A stretch of DNA of 42,472 bases from Chloroflexota bacterium (GCA_022616275.1 JAKEFB010000144.1:1-42472); one strand, 5' to 3'. Numbered from the stretch's first letter, positions 1 to 7,914 are shown. The notes: a model not told the origin generated them from the letters alone. Translations and numbers: made by a program.

Positions 1-21
1 CAACAAGAGTTCGGTGAGCAT
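1..21 (-). CDS. Possible 5' end of a leftward gene (7 codons visible)
   Basis: Reading leftward, an ATG at 21 opens a frame MLTELLL that runs off the window. It is preceded by a very purine-rich Shine-Dalgarno-like stretch, GAGGAGGAGAA, directly upstream. Too little is visible to name a product. The IS21 element begins shortly upstream of this start, so the element may have landed in the gene's promoter region. Confidence 0.3.
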
Positions 22-103
22 TTCTCCTCCTCTCGTTTTGCCCACCAATTTTGCTGCTATGGCGCATCATTTTCCACTTTCACATAAAACGCGGGAGAAC
101 CGT

Positions 104-150
104 AAAAGTGCAACACCGGTAAGGAAAAGCGGCCGAGGAAAATGTCAACA
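104..150. repeat. IS21 left terminal repeat blocks
   Basis: Two blocks, 104-115 and 131-150, match in inverse orientation the blocks at 3006-3017 and 2983-3002. In IS21 elements such repeats are bound by the transposase. A further related word, CTGGCACTTTCC, lies just inside at 152-163. Confidence 0.75.
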
Positions 151-203
151 CCTGGCACTTTCCGTTAGTATCACCGTTCGGAATACTAACGGAGGTAAAG
201 GAG

Positions 204-1727
204 ATGTTGACGGTGAAAGAATGGGAACAGATTCGTCGGGCTTACCACGTGGAGGACAAAAGTCTGCGGGAGATCGTCCGGCAGACGGGGCGGGCCTTTC
301 GAACGGTGAAGAAGATGGCTGAGTCGGAAGAGCCACCGCGGTATCGGCGGCAGGAATCGCCTCAGGCGCATAAGTTAGGGCCGTACAAGGAGCGGATTCA
401 GGAACTGCTGGCGCAGAACCAGCAGTTGCCGCGCAAACAGCGGTGGACGGCGCCGAGCATCTACCGGCAGATTCAGGCCGATGGTTATGCGGGGGCCGAA
501 TCCACGGTGCGCCACTACGTCGGCCAGGTTCGCAAGCTGCTGAAGCAGCCGGCGGTGTATCTGCCGCTGACCTTCGACCCCGGCGGCGATGCCCAGATGG
601 ATTGGGGGGAAGGGGACGTCATCTTGGGTGGCCAGCAAGTGACGGTGCAGTTGTTCCTGATGAAGCTGAGCTATTCCCGGCGGACGTTCATGATGGCCTT
701 TTCCGGCCAGAAGCAGGAGGCGCTCTTTGCCGGTCACGTGGCCGCCTTCGACTTCTTCGGTGGTGTGCCCCAGCGCATCAGCTACGATAACCTCAAGACA
801 GCGGTCAAGGAAATCCTGCAAGGTCGGCACCGGGTCGAGCAAGAAGCGTTCTTTCACTTTCGGGGCTATTACCTGTTCGAGAGCCATTTCTGCACGCCCG
901 GAGCGGGCAACGAGAAGGGCCAGGTCGAGCACAGCGTCGGCTTCAACCGGCGCAACTTTCTGGTGCCCTTACCAGAGGTGGCCAGTTTTGCCGAACTGAA
1001 CGACTACCTCTTGCGGCGCTGCCTGGCCGATGACGAGCGCCAGGTAGATGGTCAGCCCAACTCCATCGGCCAGATGTGGCAGGAGGAGCGAGGCTGGTTG
1101 CGGCCGTTGCCGGCGCGCCCCTTCGACTGCTGCCGGACGACGACCGTGACCCTCAATGGCTACAGCCAGGTGCAGTTGGAGACCAATCGCTACTCGGTGC
1201 CCAGCGATTTAGCCTGCCGGGAGTTAACGGCCAAGCTCTATCCCTTCGAGGTCAAGCTCTATCGGCCGGGGGAAAGCGAACCGATTGCCGTTCATCCGCG
1301 CTGCTACGACAAGCACCAGGAAATCCTGGACCCGTTGCACTACTTGTCCCTGCTGGCTCAGCGGCCAGGGGCTTTTGACCATGCCAAACCAGTGCGCCAG
1401 TGGCGAGCGGCGTGGCCGTCGGTGTACGAAACGTTGCTGGCCGAGCTACGCGACAAGTGGCCTGACGGCCGGGGCGTGCGCGAGTTCATTGCCATTCTCC
1501 AACTGCACCGCGACCACAGTCAGGCCGAGATGGAGCAGGCTATCGGCGCCGCGCTGGCCCATCATTGCGCCCACGCCGACGGCGTTCGCCTGTGGCTGAC
1601 CCAATTGCGGCAACCGTCGCCGACCTTCCCCACCCTAGACCTGACCGACCGGCCCCGCTTGACCGGCATTGGCGAACAGGCCGTCCAGGCAGGGACTTAC
1701 GATGCGCTACTGGGAGGTGGCCAATGA
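204..1727 (+). CDS. istA: IS21 family transposase IstA
   Basis: A DDE-type transposase of 507 residues, a normal length for IstA. The N-terminus (roughly residues 1-60) is a helix-turn-helix region with the pattern VKEWEQIRRAYHVEDKSLREI, followed by the RNase-H-like integrase core: the first acidic residue lies in the motif MDWGEGD (about residues 132-138), the second in SYDNLKTAV, and the catalytic Glu in the stretch NEKGQVEHSVGFNRR. It cuts and joins the element ends together with IstB. A Shine-Dalgarno run GGAGGTAAAGGAG lies immediately upstream of the ATG. The stop overlaps the istB start as ATGA, so the two are translationally coupled. Confidence 0.93.
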   Translation: MLTVKEWEQIRRAYHVEDKSLREIVRQTGRAFRTVKKMAESEEPPRYRRQESPQAHKLGPYKERIQELLAQNQQLPRKQRWTAPSIYRQIQADGYAGAESTVRHYVGQVRKLLKQPAVYLPLTFDPGGDAQMDWGEGDVILGGQQVTVQLFLMKLSYSRRTFMMAFSGQKQEALFAGHVAAFDFFGGVPQRISYDNLKTAVKEILQGRHRVEQEAFFHFRGYYLFESHFCTPGAGNEKGQVEHSVGFNRRNFLVPLPEVASFAELNDYLLRRCLADDERQVDGQPNSIGQMWQEERGWLRPLPARPFDCCRTTTVTLNGYSQVQLETNRYSVPSDLACRELTAKLYPFEVKLYRPGESEPIAVHPRCYDKHQEILDPLHYLSLLAQRPGAFDHAKPVRQWRAAWPSVYETLLAELRDKWPDGRGVREFIAILQLHRDHSQAEMEQAIGAALAHHCAHADGVRLWLTQLRQPSPTFPTLDLTDRPRLTGIGEQAVQAGTYDALLGGGQ

Positions 1728-2485
1728 GCGAGGCTGTGGATAAAGTCGTCCTGGAAAGCTACTTACGCAAGCTGTGCCTCTCCTCCTTCATCCGCCACTA
1801 TGAGGCCTTCGCCGCCGAAGCCGCCCAAAGCAACCAGAGCTACAGCCGCTATCTCTTAGCCCTGGCCGAGCAGGAATTGTTGGAGCGCGATAGCCGCCGG
1901 CGCGAACGGCGACTCGTGGAGGCCAAGTTCCCGGTGGTCAAGGAACTGAGCACCTTCGACTTTGCCGCCATTCCCCAACTCAACCCGCAGAAAAGCCGCC
2001 AACTGGCCCAGGGTGAGTACATTGACCAGGTCGAACCGATTATCCTGGTTGGGAGCCCTGGTCTGGGGAAGACTCACATCGCTACCGCCCTGGCCGTCGA
2101 AGCCACGCGACAGATGCGGCGAGTCCGTTTTTACAACGCCGCCGCCCTGGTGAATGAGTTGCTGGCCGCCCAGGCTGAGGGACGGCTGGCCTCCTTCCTC
2201 AACAAGGCCCTCAACTGGCAGCTCATCGTCCTGGACGAATTGGGCTTCATTCCCTTCACCAGTAGTGGGGCGCAGTTGATGTTCCAGTTCTGCTCCACCC
2301 TCTACCAGCGCGTGGCTCTCATCATCACCACCAATCTCAAGTTTGCCGACTGGACCCAGCTCTTTGGCGATGAACGGCTGACGGTGGCCTTGCTCGACCG
2401 GCTGACGCATCGGGCGCACATCATTGAATTCGTCGGTGAGTCCTACCGCTTCCGGGAACGGCAGCGCCGCCAGGAGGCCCTCTGA
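1724..2485 (+). CDS. istB: IS21 family helper ATPase IstB
   Basis: IstB is the AAA+ ATPase that helps IstA choose and capture target DNA. The 253-residue protein is of standard length. It has the Walker A motif GSPGLGKTH and a Walker B of the form LIVLDELGF, with the DnaC/DnaA-like core between. The start chosen is the ATG at 1724 that overlaps the istA stop (ATGA); the frame is open further upstream to 1565, but that part lies wholly inside istA and has no supporting ribosome site. Confidence 0.95.
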   Translation: MSEAVDKVVLESYLRKLCLSSFIRHYEAFAAEAAQSNQSYSRYLLALAEQELLERDSRRRERRLVEAKFPVVKELSTFDFAAIPQLNPQKSRQLAQGEYIDQVEPIILVGSPGLGKTHIATALAVEATRQMRRVRFYNAAALVNELLAAQAEGRLASFLNKALNWQLIVLDELGFIPFTSSGAQLMFQFCSTLYQRVALIITTNLKFADWTQLFGDERLTVALLDRLTHRAHIIEFVGESYRFRERQRRQEAL

Positions 2486-2811
2486 TGCCCTACCAGGATA
2501 TGCCTTTCGTGTGTGAGGAGCGCCTGCGCTTACCTGCTGGCCGACCCATCCGGGTCGGCTCGCCGGCCTGGTTCGCCTGGCTGGATCAGGCCAACCACTT
2601 TAGCTACCAGCCACCTAGCGGGAATGACCGTCTGACCTTTCGCAAGGAAAAGCGTCGCCACGGTTGGTACTGGTATGCCTACCTGAAAAGAGACCGGAAG
2701 TTATACAACGCCTACGCCGGCCGGTCGGCCACGCTCACCTCTGACCGACTGCAACAGCTTGGCCGCCAACTCCTGGCTAAGGCCAGGAAGGGCCACAAAA
2801 GGCCACCTTAA
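2485..2811 (+). CDS. Third ORF of the IS21 element, uncharacterised 108-residue protein
   Basis: The start ATG shares one base with the istB stop (TGATG), so it is translationally coupled to istB, and it lies inside the right terminal repeats: it is part of the element. The protein is basic (many Arg/Lys) and rich in aromatic residues. Its second half, with the words GWYWYAYLKRDRKLYNAY and GRSATLTSDRLQQL, resembles a segment found near the N-terminus of some large LuxR/MalT-like regulators of Chloroflexota; that comparison is from memory and not tested. No enzyme motif is seen. It could be a passenger regulator or a DNA-binding accessory of transposition. Confidence 0.75.
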   Translation: MPYQDMPFVCEERLRLPAGRPIRVGSPAWFAWLDQANHFSYQPPSGNDRLTFRKEKRRHGWYWYAYLKRDRKLYNAYAGRSATLTSDRLQQLGRQLLAKARKGHKRPP

Positions 2812-2982
2812 TAGTCAATCACCTATTTCTCCCGACTTTTGACTCGCCAAAAGTCGGCAAAAGCGAGGCTCCCCGTGGTTGGCGCCTGGTCCAGCCAGGG
2901 AGAGCCTGGCCCTCCTGCTGACACTTTACCCGGCCGGGTGCTGACTTTTTGCCCGGCCGCCATGAACAAGTTTTCTCGAAAG

Positions 2983-3017
2983 TGGTGACATTTTGCTCGG
3001 CCGATTGTTGCACTTTC
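2983..3017. repeat. IS21 right terminal repeat blocks
   Basis: TGGTGACATTTTGCTCGGCC (2983-3002) and TGTTGCACTTTC (3006-3017) are inverted copies of the left-end blocks. Between the third ORF and this point (2812-2982) are further related words, TGACACTTTACCCGGCCGGG and TGACTTTTTGCCCGGCCGCC, which look like additional inner transposase-binding repeats. Confidence 0.75.
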
Positions 3018-3036
3018 CTCTTGCCAAAAACACTAC

Positions 3037-3279
3037 ATGCTGATTCTCTTAGTGAGGTACGCCCTCCAGGGCAATGGAGGGCGACAAAGTGGAAATATCG
3101 AATCCGGGAATAACCCGCAACCAAGTGAAACCTCTAGAGGCGTTCTTGCCCCGGCAAGGCACGGCATAATTGGTAATATTGCCTTTTATTTACTCATCAT
3201 AGTTGTTTTTGCAGTACTTAAGGGAATGGGCATTCTGGACTCCTGGCTAAGAGCCGCTTTGGAGGCTATCAGCAAGTAG
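3037..3279 (+). CDS. Small ORF with one membrane helix, possibly a gene remnant
   Basis: An 80-residue frame just outside the IS21 right end. Residues about 48-65 (NIAFYLLIIVVFAVLKGM) form a good transmembrane helix, followed by an amphipathic tail. The pattern NIAFYL...LKGMGILDSWLRAALEAI recalls one repeat of the conserved TM-helix proteins related to mechanosensitive channels, but the frame stops where that repeat would continue. No good ribosome site is visible. It may be a fragment of a gene broken by the insertion, or chance. The stretch 3280-3464 to its right is low-complexity (CACT/CCAC-rich) and holds nothing recognisable. Confidence 0.3.
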   Translation: MLILLVRYALQGNGGRQSGNIESGNNPQPSETSRGVLAPARHGIIGNIAFYLLIIVVFAVLKGMGILDSWLRAALEAISK

Positions 3280-3464
3280 TCTGCCAGGTGCCGTCCCCGG
3301 CCGCTCATTCAATCACTCACTCCCGCACTCATTCCCCCGGAACGCTATACACCCACCGCGCACTGACAGCCACTGACCCACTGCACCTGGCGCACACAGC
3401 CCGATAGCCCCGGCCGGCGTCTGTCGGCCCCGGCCATGTCCAACATCCGCACGGTCAGTACGGC

Positions 3465-4256
3465 TCATGTCGTCTTTTGCTGTCTCGAAGCCCAAGCCCA
3501 CACCTTTTCTTTTAGCAGGTCGCGGGTTGACGAAAGAGTCTTGAGCACTTGCTCGCAAAAACCGTCCAGTATTACGATCTTGTCGATTTCGTCCTCACCG
3601 ATTTTTAGAGAACGAATACCAAGGATATCTCGGTGATCTTTTATAAAGCGCCTTATGTCATTCTCGTTTTTGCATCCGTTCAGGGTATCCTCGCAATGGA
3701 CAATACAGTTTCTAATCTTTCGGTATTTGTCTATTGTTGCCCACTCATTGCGACCAAACGGAAAATCTACCCCGGCTTCCCTTAAGTAAACTTTGGCTAC
3801 TTCTAATTCATTCTGCTTGTCCTTGCCTCCGGGATCAAATGCGGGCAAAGAGTCGTTTTGGCTTTTCAAGAACTGGCATACCTCAAACAACATATTTCTG
3901 GCGTAGGTATAGAGCATGAGAAAGAGAGACTTGTACAGTGTCTCCTGAAAATGGTCAACCATTTGTGCAGAAAGCAGCTCCCCCTCTTCCCAGCCCGTCG
4001 TACTGAAGAACCAGTCGCGAAGCATATCCCTGTCTCCGGAATTATTGAAGTCAAGCACCCTGCCCAGTTCCTCTTCTAATTTCCGCTTCGCCTCCCATGC
4101 ACGAGACCTTCTTTGTTTGTCGTATTCGGCCAGATGCGAGTCCCGCTTAGCCTCTAGGAAATCTGCTACGCTTTCCAAGTATTCTTGGTATAAAAAGAGA
4201 TCGCCTCCAGGAAAATCGAGATCAAAAAGAAAAAAACCTGTTGTGATTTCTGCCAT
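3465..4256 (-). CDS. HEPN-like protein of unknown function
   Basis: A 263-residue soluble protein, not assigned to a named family. The middle and C-terminal part is predicted mostly helical and contains R182-N-C-I-V-H187, i.e. an R-x4-H motif in the context YRKIRNCIVH; this is the signature of HEPN domains, many of which are RNases or toxin/abortive-infection modules. The N-terminal third has a Lys/Arg/Glu-rich coiled segment. Base composition is visibly lower in GC than the rest of the window and lacks the GGCCGG words that pervade it, which suggests recent acquisition together with the adjacent IS21. No partner antitoxin (MNT nucleotidyltransferase) is next to it. Function is inference only. 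Confidence 0.7.
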   Translation of the reverse strand: MAEITTGFFLFDLDFPGGDLFLYQEYLESVADFLEAKRDSHLAEYDKQRRSRAWEAKRKLEEELGRVLDFNNSGDRDMLRDWFFSTTGWEEGELLSAQMVDHFQETLYKSLFLMLYTYARNMLFEVCQFLKSQNDSLPAFDPGGKDKQNELEVAKVYLREAGVDFPFGRNEWATIDKYRKIRNCIVHCEDTLNGCKNENDIRRFIKDHRDILGIRSLKIGEDEIDKIVILDGFCEQVLKTLSSTRDLLKEKVWAWASRQQKTT

Positions 4257-4370
4257 TATCTAAGCCTCTCATTTACTCCCGCTCAATCACCAGTGTATCA
4301 CTTGGCGGCACACGAGTGTGGGAATTGTAGACTCTCCCCGCCCTCCCGCAATGCTTGAGCACAAATAAAT

Positions 4371-4395
4371 AGGCCCCGAATCAGGGGCCTTTTTT
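4371..4395 (+). terminator. Intrinsic terminator, no obvious plus-strand client gene
   Basis: A perfect 7-bp stem AGGCCCC / GGGGCCT with loop GAATCA is followed by TTTTT on the plus strand. On the minus strand the stem is followed only by ATTTATTT, which could still terminate the leftward epoxide hydrolase transcript. No plus-strand gene ends nearby, so it may be the surviving 3' end of a lost gene. The rest of 4257-4543 shows nothing else. Confidence 0.6.
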
Positions 4396-4543
4396 GTTTC
4401 AGGCTACCAAACCCGCCAGCCGTCTTTCGCGCCCTGCGCCCGGCCGGTCCCCGGCATTACGCGCTGCAAGCGGCCGGGGTGGGCGTCTGTTGGGGTGCGG
4501 CGGCACTGACTGGGGAGACGGCGCCGCCACTGCCAGTCATTCC

Positions 4544-5713
4544 CTATCCGCGGAAGCTGCGGAAGAATGTGCGCACATCGCTGACAAGCAGGTCAGGCGC
4601 TTCCATCGCCGGGAAATGGCCCCCCTGATCGAAGTTTGACCAATGTTTTATCTTGTGGCCAGGATCAACCATTTGTCGCATTGCCTTCTCTACATTCTTG
4701 ACGTTGAAGGCTGCAAAGGCAGTAGGCGTATTAGACTCTGCTGCCCAGGGGGCGGTAGAGTGAGAGGCTTCATAGATAAAATTGGCAGCCGTTGCGCCCG
4801 TGTGGGTAAACCAGTACAGGCTGATATTGGTGAGTAGCTGATCACGGTCTACGGCAGTGTCAGGTAGAGGGGCATCCACGTTTGTCCATGCTTCAAACTT
4901 CTCAACGATCCAGGCTAACTGGCCGACGGGTGAATCCGCGAGGGCATAGGCCAGTGTCTGGGGCTTCGTGGACTGAATCTGAAGATAGCCCTTTCCTTCG
5001 GCCTGCAAATCCCGCAGGTTCTGCAGACGCGCTTTCTCACCCGGCGTCAGCGCCGGATCGTCGTTCGGGTCTGCAATGGGCGGGCCGAGCAGGGCGAGTG
5101 CTGTCGGGTCGGTGCTGATGTGCGCGCCGATGATATGGTCGGAATCAATACTGCCTAGCATTCCGACCACCCCTGCACCGATGTCGCCGCCCTGAGCGAC
5201 ATAACGGTCATAGCCAAGGCGGCTCATAAGCTCGGCAATGGCACGGCTGGTATGGTTGAGTTCCCACCCGGCTTCTCGCACGGGTATAGAGAAACCAAAG
5301 CCGGGAAGCGAAGGAACCACTACATGAAAGGCATCGGCCGGGTCGCCCCCGTAAGCGCGCGGGTCAGCGAGAGGGCCGATGATGTTCATGAACTCGACAA
5401 CTGAACTGGGGTAACCGTGCAGGATGAGTAACGGCAGAGCGTCCGGTTCGGGCGAGCGGACGTGCAAAAAATGGAGGTTCTGCCCATCAATTTCAGTGAT
5501 GAACTGTGGAAACGTGTTCAAGCGCGCTTCTTGCCCGCGCCAATCGTAGCCCGTGCGCCAATACTCGGCCAATTCCTTCATATAGGCAACCGGCACGCCG
5601 CGACTCCATTCCGCGCCGGGCAGCTCATAAGGCCAGTTGGTGCGAGCCAAACGTTCGCGCAAATCGTCCAACGCCGCTTGAGGAATGTTGATGCGAAACG
5701 GCTGAATGTCCAT
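4544..5713 (-). CDS. Epoxide hydrolase (microsomal type, EHN + alpha/beta hydrolase)
   Basis: Hydrolyses epoxides to diols through an Asp-ester intermediate. The 389-residue protein has the N-terminal EHN domain (about 1-105) and an alpha/beta-hydrolase core: oxyanion motif HGYP (99-102), nucleophile D177 in GGDIGA, and the catalytic His H366 in QGGHFPAME near the C-terminus. The start is the ATG at 5713, with GGAGGA 8 nt upstream; a TTG five codons earlier would overlap that ribosome site. No signal peptide. It is divergent from a WYL-type regulator with two palindromes in the shared control region, so it is probably the regulator's target. The natural substrate cannot be told from sequence. 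Confidence 0.93.
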   Translation of the reverse strand: MDIQPFRINIPQAALDDLRERLARTNWPYELPGAEWSRGVPVAYMKELAEYWRTGYDWRGQEARLNTFPQFITEIDGQNLHFLHVRSPEPDALPLLILHGYPSSVVEFMNIIGPLADPRAYGGDPADAFHVVVPSLPGFGFSIPVREAGWELNHTSRAIAELMSRLGYDRYVAQGGDIGAGVVGMLGSIDSDHIIGAHISTDPTALALLGPPIADPNDDPALTPGEKARLQNLRDLQAEGKGYLQIQSTKPQTLAYALADSPVGQLAWIVEKFEAWTNVDAPLPDTAVDRDQLLTNISLYWFTHTGATAANFIYEASHSTAPWAAESNTPTAFAAFNVKNVEKAMRQMVDPGHKIKHWSNFDQGGHFPAMEAPDLLVSDVRTFFRSFRG

Positions 5714-5751
5714 TTGTGAGTCCTCCAATCGTGGCGAGCGAATTACAGAGT

Positions 5752-5778
5752 GATGAACTGTTCATCTCAGGCATAATA
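5752..5778 (-). promoter_or_regulatory. Epoxide hydrolase promoter -10 and operator candidate
   Basis: Reading leftward, TATTAT (complement of 5773-5778) is a plausible -10, with no strong -35. Just downstream, covering the expected start of transcription, is a perfect palindrome GATGAAC-T-GTTCATC (5752-5766), a position from which a bound protein would block transcription. Confidence 0.5.
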
Positions 5779-5798
5779 GATGAATCAAACCTCTAACT

Positions 5799-5845
5799 TT
5801 GACTATAACATGGGATTAGGACAGAATCGGTCCTAATCATAGGAG
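5799..5845 (+). promoter_or_regulatory. WYL-regulator promoter, operator palindrome and ribosome site
   Basis: TTGACT (5799-5804) and CAGAAT (5822-5827) are spaced by 17 nt. The -10 lies inside a perfect 9-bp inverted repeat GATTAGGAC-N7-GTCCTAATC (5814-5838), an autoregulation site candidate. AGGAG (5841-5845) stands 9 nt before the ATG. Confidence 0.6.
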
Positions 5846-5854
5846 ATTTGAGAA

Positions 5855-6802
5855 ATGTACTCTCCAACTGAGCGCCTGTTAACTGTGCTGGCACTTCTGC
5901 AATCATATAAACAAATGAGCGGCTCTGAGCTTGCACGACGGCTTGAGGTGGATACGCGAACCGTGCGGCGGTATATCGTCACGCTGCAAGATATGGGCAT
6001 CCCCATTGAAACAGAACGCGGACCTTACGGCGCGTATCGGTTGCAGCGAGGCTATAAACTGCCGCCGATGATGTTCACAGATGCCGAAGCCATCGCGTTG
6101 GCACTGGGTTTGTTAGCTATTCGTGAATTTCGCTTTCCTGTTGATGTGGCCGCTGTTGAAGGAGCACGCGCTAAAACGGAACGCGTGATGCCGGAAAAAC
6201 TCCTTCAGCAAGTCAGGGCGCTGCAAGAAGCCATCACGTTCAATGTCTTGCAACCACCAGCCCAATTCCAAAATGACTTTGTTGCTCCGTTAAGCTCGGC
6301 TGTCCAGCAGCGCCAACGAATTCTTCTGCGCTATCGGTCGTGGCGTGGCGATGAAAGTGAACGCAGGTTTGATCCTTACGGCATCGTTTTTCACGAAGGG
6401 TACTGGTATACATCCGGTTACTGCCACCTGCGCCATGACGTGCGAACCTTCCGTCTGGATCGTATCATCACCCTGGAATCGGATGAGCAATCCTTTGAAC
6501 GCCCTGACGATTTTGACACCTTGGAGCATGTGCTGAGGTCATTAAGTACGTGGCCGGGCACGGATCAGGTCGAGGTGCTGATGAAAACGTCGATTGAACG
6601 TGCGCAGCAGGCCATTGCTCCAATCATGGGGACCGTTGAGCTATCGGAGGACGGTGTTATCTTCCGCCGCGCCGCCTACCAATTGGAGTGGCTTGCCTGT
6701 TTTCTTATGCATCTTGATTTCCCAGTATTCGTGCGACAGCCAGTTGAATTGCGCACGATGATCCGACAGATGGCAGCTAACGGGCTCCAGATGGTGGGTT
6801 AG
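5855..6802 (+). CDS. YafY/WYL-domain transcriptional regulator
   Basis: A 315-residue regulator. The N-terminal winged helix-turn-helix of the HTH_11/DeoR type spans about residues 1-60 (SGSELARRLEVDTRTVRRYI), and a WYL ligand-sensing domain covers about 140-210 (RYRSWRG...GYWYTSGYCHLRHDVRTFRLDRI), followed by the usual C-terminal extension. WYL domains bind small ligands or nucleic acid and set activator or repressor output. It is transcribed away from the epoxide hydrolase across a 141-bp region with two palindromes; by gene-pair logic it controls that gene and itself. It converges on the DUF1801 gene with a 28-bp gap. Confidence 0.92.
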   Translation: MYSPTERLLTVLALLQSYKQMSGSELARRLEVDTRTVRRYIVTLQDMGIPIETERGPYGAYRLQRGYKLPPMMFTDAEAIALALGLLAIREFRFPVDVAAVEGARAKTERVMPEKLLQQVRALQEAITFNVLQPPAQFQNDFVAPLSSAVQQRQRILLRYRSWRGDESERRFDPYGIVFHEGYWYTSGYCHLRHDVRTFRLDRIITLESDEQSFERPDDFDTLEHVLRSLSTWPGTDQVEVLMKTSIERAQQAIAPIMGTVELSEDGVIFRRAAYQLEWLACFLMHLDFPVFVRQPVELRTMIRQMAANGLQMVG

Positions 6803-6830
6803 GGCTTCAGCGGGGGCATCGTTGAAGGCG

Positions 6831-7229
6831 TTATTTGGATGACCTGGATTTGCCTGCCCTGGCCTCGTTCTCGGCCAGGCGGGCTTGAACAAGCTTTTTG
6901 ACGAGTGATTCAGGGAGGGGTTTGTCAGGGGAGAAGTGGATGGTGCCTTTGGAGGTGTCGTAACCCTTAAGGTCAGCCTTATGGGCCTCCATGACGGCCG
7001 GGCTCATGACAAAAAAGCTGCAATGGTCAGGAAAGGCGGCATAGGCTACCAGCGAGCCCCGGTACTTGAAAGTCGGTACCCGGTAACTGATAACCTCCGT
7101 TGCCTCTGGTACGACCGATTTAATTGTCTGGCGAAGCTTTGAAAGCGCTTCCCGTGCCGCTTCGGGCAGAGCTGCCAGGTAGTTGTCTACATCGCTGGCG
7201 TCGGTGGTGTTAACGTTTTTAGGAGACAT
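6831..7229 (-). CDS. DUF1801 / YdhG-like protein
   Basis: A 132-residue protein of the DUF1801 fold, related to YdhG/frataxin-like proposed iron chaperones. Typical family words are present: an N-terminal helix ending in LPEAAREALSKLRQTI, then the core EVISYRVPTFKYRG, YAAFPDHCSFFVMS and GTIHFSPDKPLPESLVKKLV. The start is the ATG at 7229, which has AGGAGG 8 nt upstream; the frame stays open up to 7301 but would then run to within a few bases of the tRNA 3' end. Biochemical role is uncertain. Confidence 0.88.
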   Translation of the reverse strand: MSPKNVNTTDASDVDNYLAALPEAAREALSKLRQTIKSVVPEATEVISYRVPTFKYRGSLVAYAAFPDHCSFFVMSPAVMEAHKADLKGYDTSKGTIHFSPDKPLPESLVKKLVQARLAENEARAGKSRSSK

Positions 7230-7295
7230 GGTTTGATCCTCCTGGCTCATGGTCTCCCGGCCGGCGCAGGGGCAAAAATGACCAGGAATGAAAAG

Positions 7296-7367
7296 AGCCA
7301 CCCAAGGGACTTGAACCCTTAACCGATCGCTTACGAAGCGATTGCTCTACCGTTGAGCTAGGGTGGC
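7296..7367 (-). tRNA. tRNA-Thr (anticodon CGT)
   Basis: Reading leftward from 7367 the acceptor arm GCCACCC pairs with GGGTGGC, the D arm is GCTC-AACGGTA-GAGC, the anticodon arm is ATCGC-TTCGTAA-GCGAT with anticodon CGT (decodes ACG), and the T arm contains GGTTCAAGTCC. The discriminator base is T; CCA is not encoded. A consensus promoter lies a few bases upstream. Confidence 0.96.
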
Positions 7368-7376
7368 AACGGGGGA

Positions 7377-7405
7377 ATTATAGCAGAGGGATGGAAGCGC
7401 GGCAA
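7377..7405 (-). promoter_or_regulatory. tRNA-Thr promoter
   Basis: On the minus strand TTGCCG (complement of 7400-7405) and a perfect TATAAT (complement of 7377-7382) are separated by 17 nt, and the -10 ends about 9 nt before the tRNA 5' end. Further up, 7425-7485 holds several CACAGAG words, a common low-complexity intergenic pattern. Confidence 0.85.
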
Positions 7406-7491
7406 TTGGATTTTTAGGGGAACACAGAGAGCACAGAGAAGGGCAACCAAGGGTTGCATAGAGATTCACAGAGAGGACACTGAGTTTATCT

Positions 7492-7914
7492 CTATTCTTT
7501 GACTTCCCAGGCAGGGTTCCAGGCGATTTCCCAGAGGTGGCCGTCGGGGTCCTGGAAGTAGCCGGAGTAGCCGCCCCAAAAGCGGTCGTGGGCCGGGTCG
7601 GTGATGGTGGCGCCGGCTTTTTCGGCTTGCTGCATGATGGCGTCTACTTCTTGTTTGGAGTTGACGATGTGGCCGAGGGAGAGTTCGGCCGGGCCTGGCG
7701 GACTTAGAGGTATTTTGGCGTCTTTGGCCAGGGCGGTCCTGGGATAGAGGGCCAGGATTAAATCGTCGTTCAGGTTGAAGAAGACAACAGCGCCGTCTTC
7801 AAATTCGGCGCCGACGATGCCTTCCGTCGGCAGACCCAGACCGTCGCGGTAAAAGGCGAGGGCGTTTTCCAGATTGGAGACGCCGATGGTGATGACTTTA
7901 ATTCGTGGTTTCAT
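7492..7914 (-). CDS. VOC-superfamily (glyoxalase/bleomycin-resistance-like) protein
   Basis: A 140-residue vicinal-oxygen-chelate protein with two beta-alpha-beta-beta-beta modules. It opens with KVITIGVSNLENALAFYRDG, the family's first module, and ends with FWGGYSGYFQDPDGHLWEIA, which supplies the C-terminal metal-site Glu and the DPDGH hallmark. Members bind a divalent metal and act as lyases, dioxygenases or resistance proteins; the substrate cannot be assigned. GGAG stands 6-7 nt before the ATG. The gene sits between tRNA-Thr and a 28-bp duplicate of part of that tRNA. Upstream is a copy of the widespread GGGACGCGGATTTACGCGGAT intergenic word (about 7927-7948). Confidence 0.9.
   Translation of the reverse strand: MKPRIKVITIGVSNLENALAFYRDGLGLPTEGIVGAEFEDGAVVFFNLNDDLILALYPRTALAKDAKIPLSPPGPAELSLGHIVNSKQEVDAIMQQAEKAGATITDPAHDRFWGGYSGYFQDPDGHLWEIAWNPAWEVKE

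Larger units (their letters stand above)
76..3036 (+). mobile_element. IS21-family insertion sequence with a third ORF
   Basis: The element holds istA, istB and a third short gene, all on the plus strand and translationally coupled. Its edges carry the multiple terminal repeats typical of the family: on the left AAAAGTGCAACA (104-115) and GGCCGAGGAAAATGTCAACA (131-150), on the right the inverted counterparts TGGTGACATTTTGCTCGGCC (2983-3002) and TGTTGCACTTTC (3006-3017). The left copy has about 14 extra bases between the two blocks. The exact outer ends and the target duplication could not be fixed, so the limits given are approximate. Both transposition genes are full length, so the copy may be active. 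Confidence 0.85.

Noticed and set aside
52-3042. TGCTG at 52-56 and again at 3038-3042 as a possible IS21 target duplication
   Set aside because: The ends it would define (CTATGG... and ...CTACA) are not inverted repeats of each other and the left one lacks the expected TG. A 5-bp match is easily chance.
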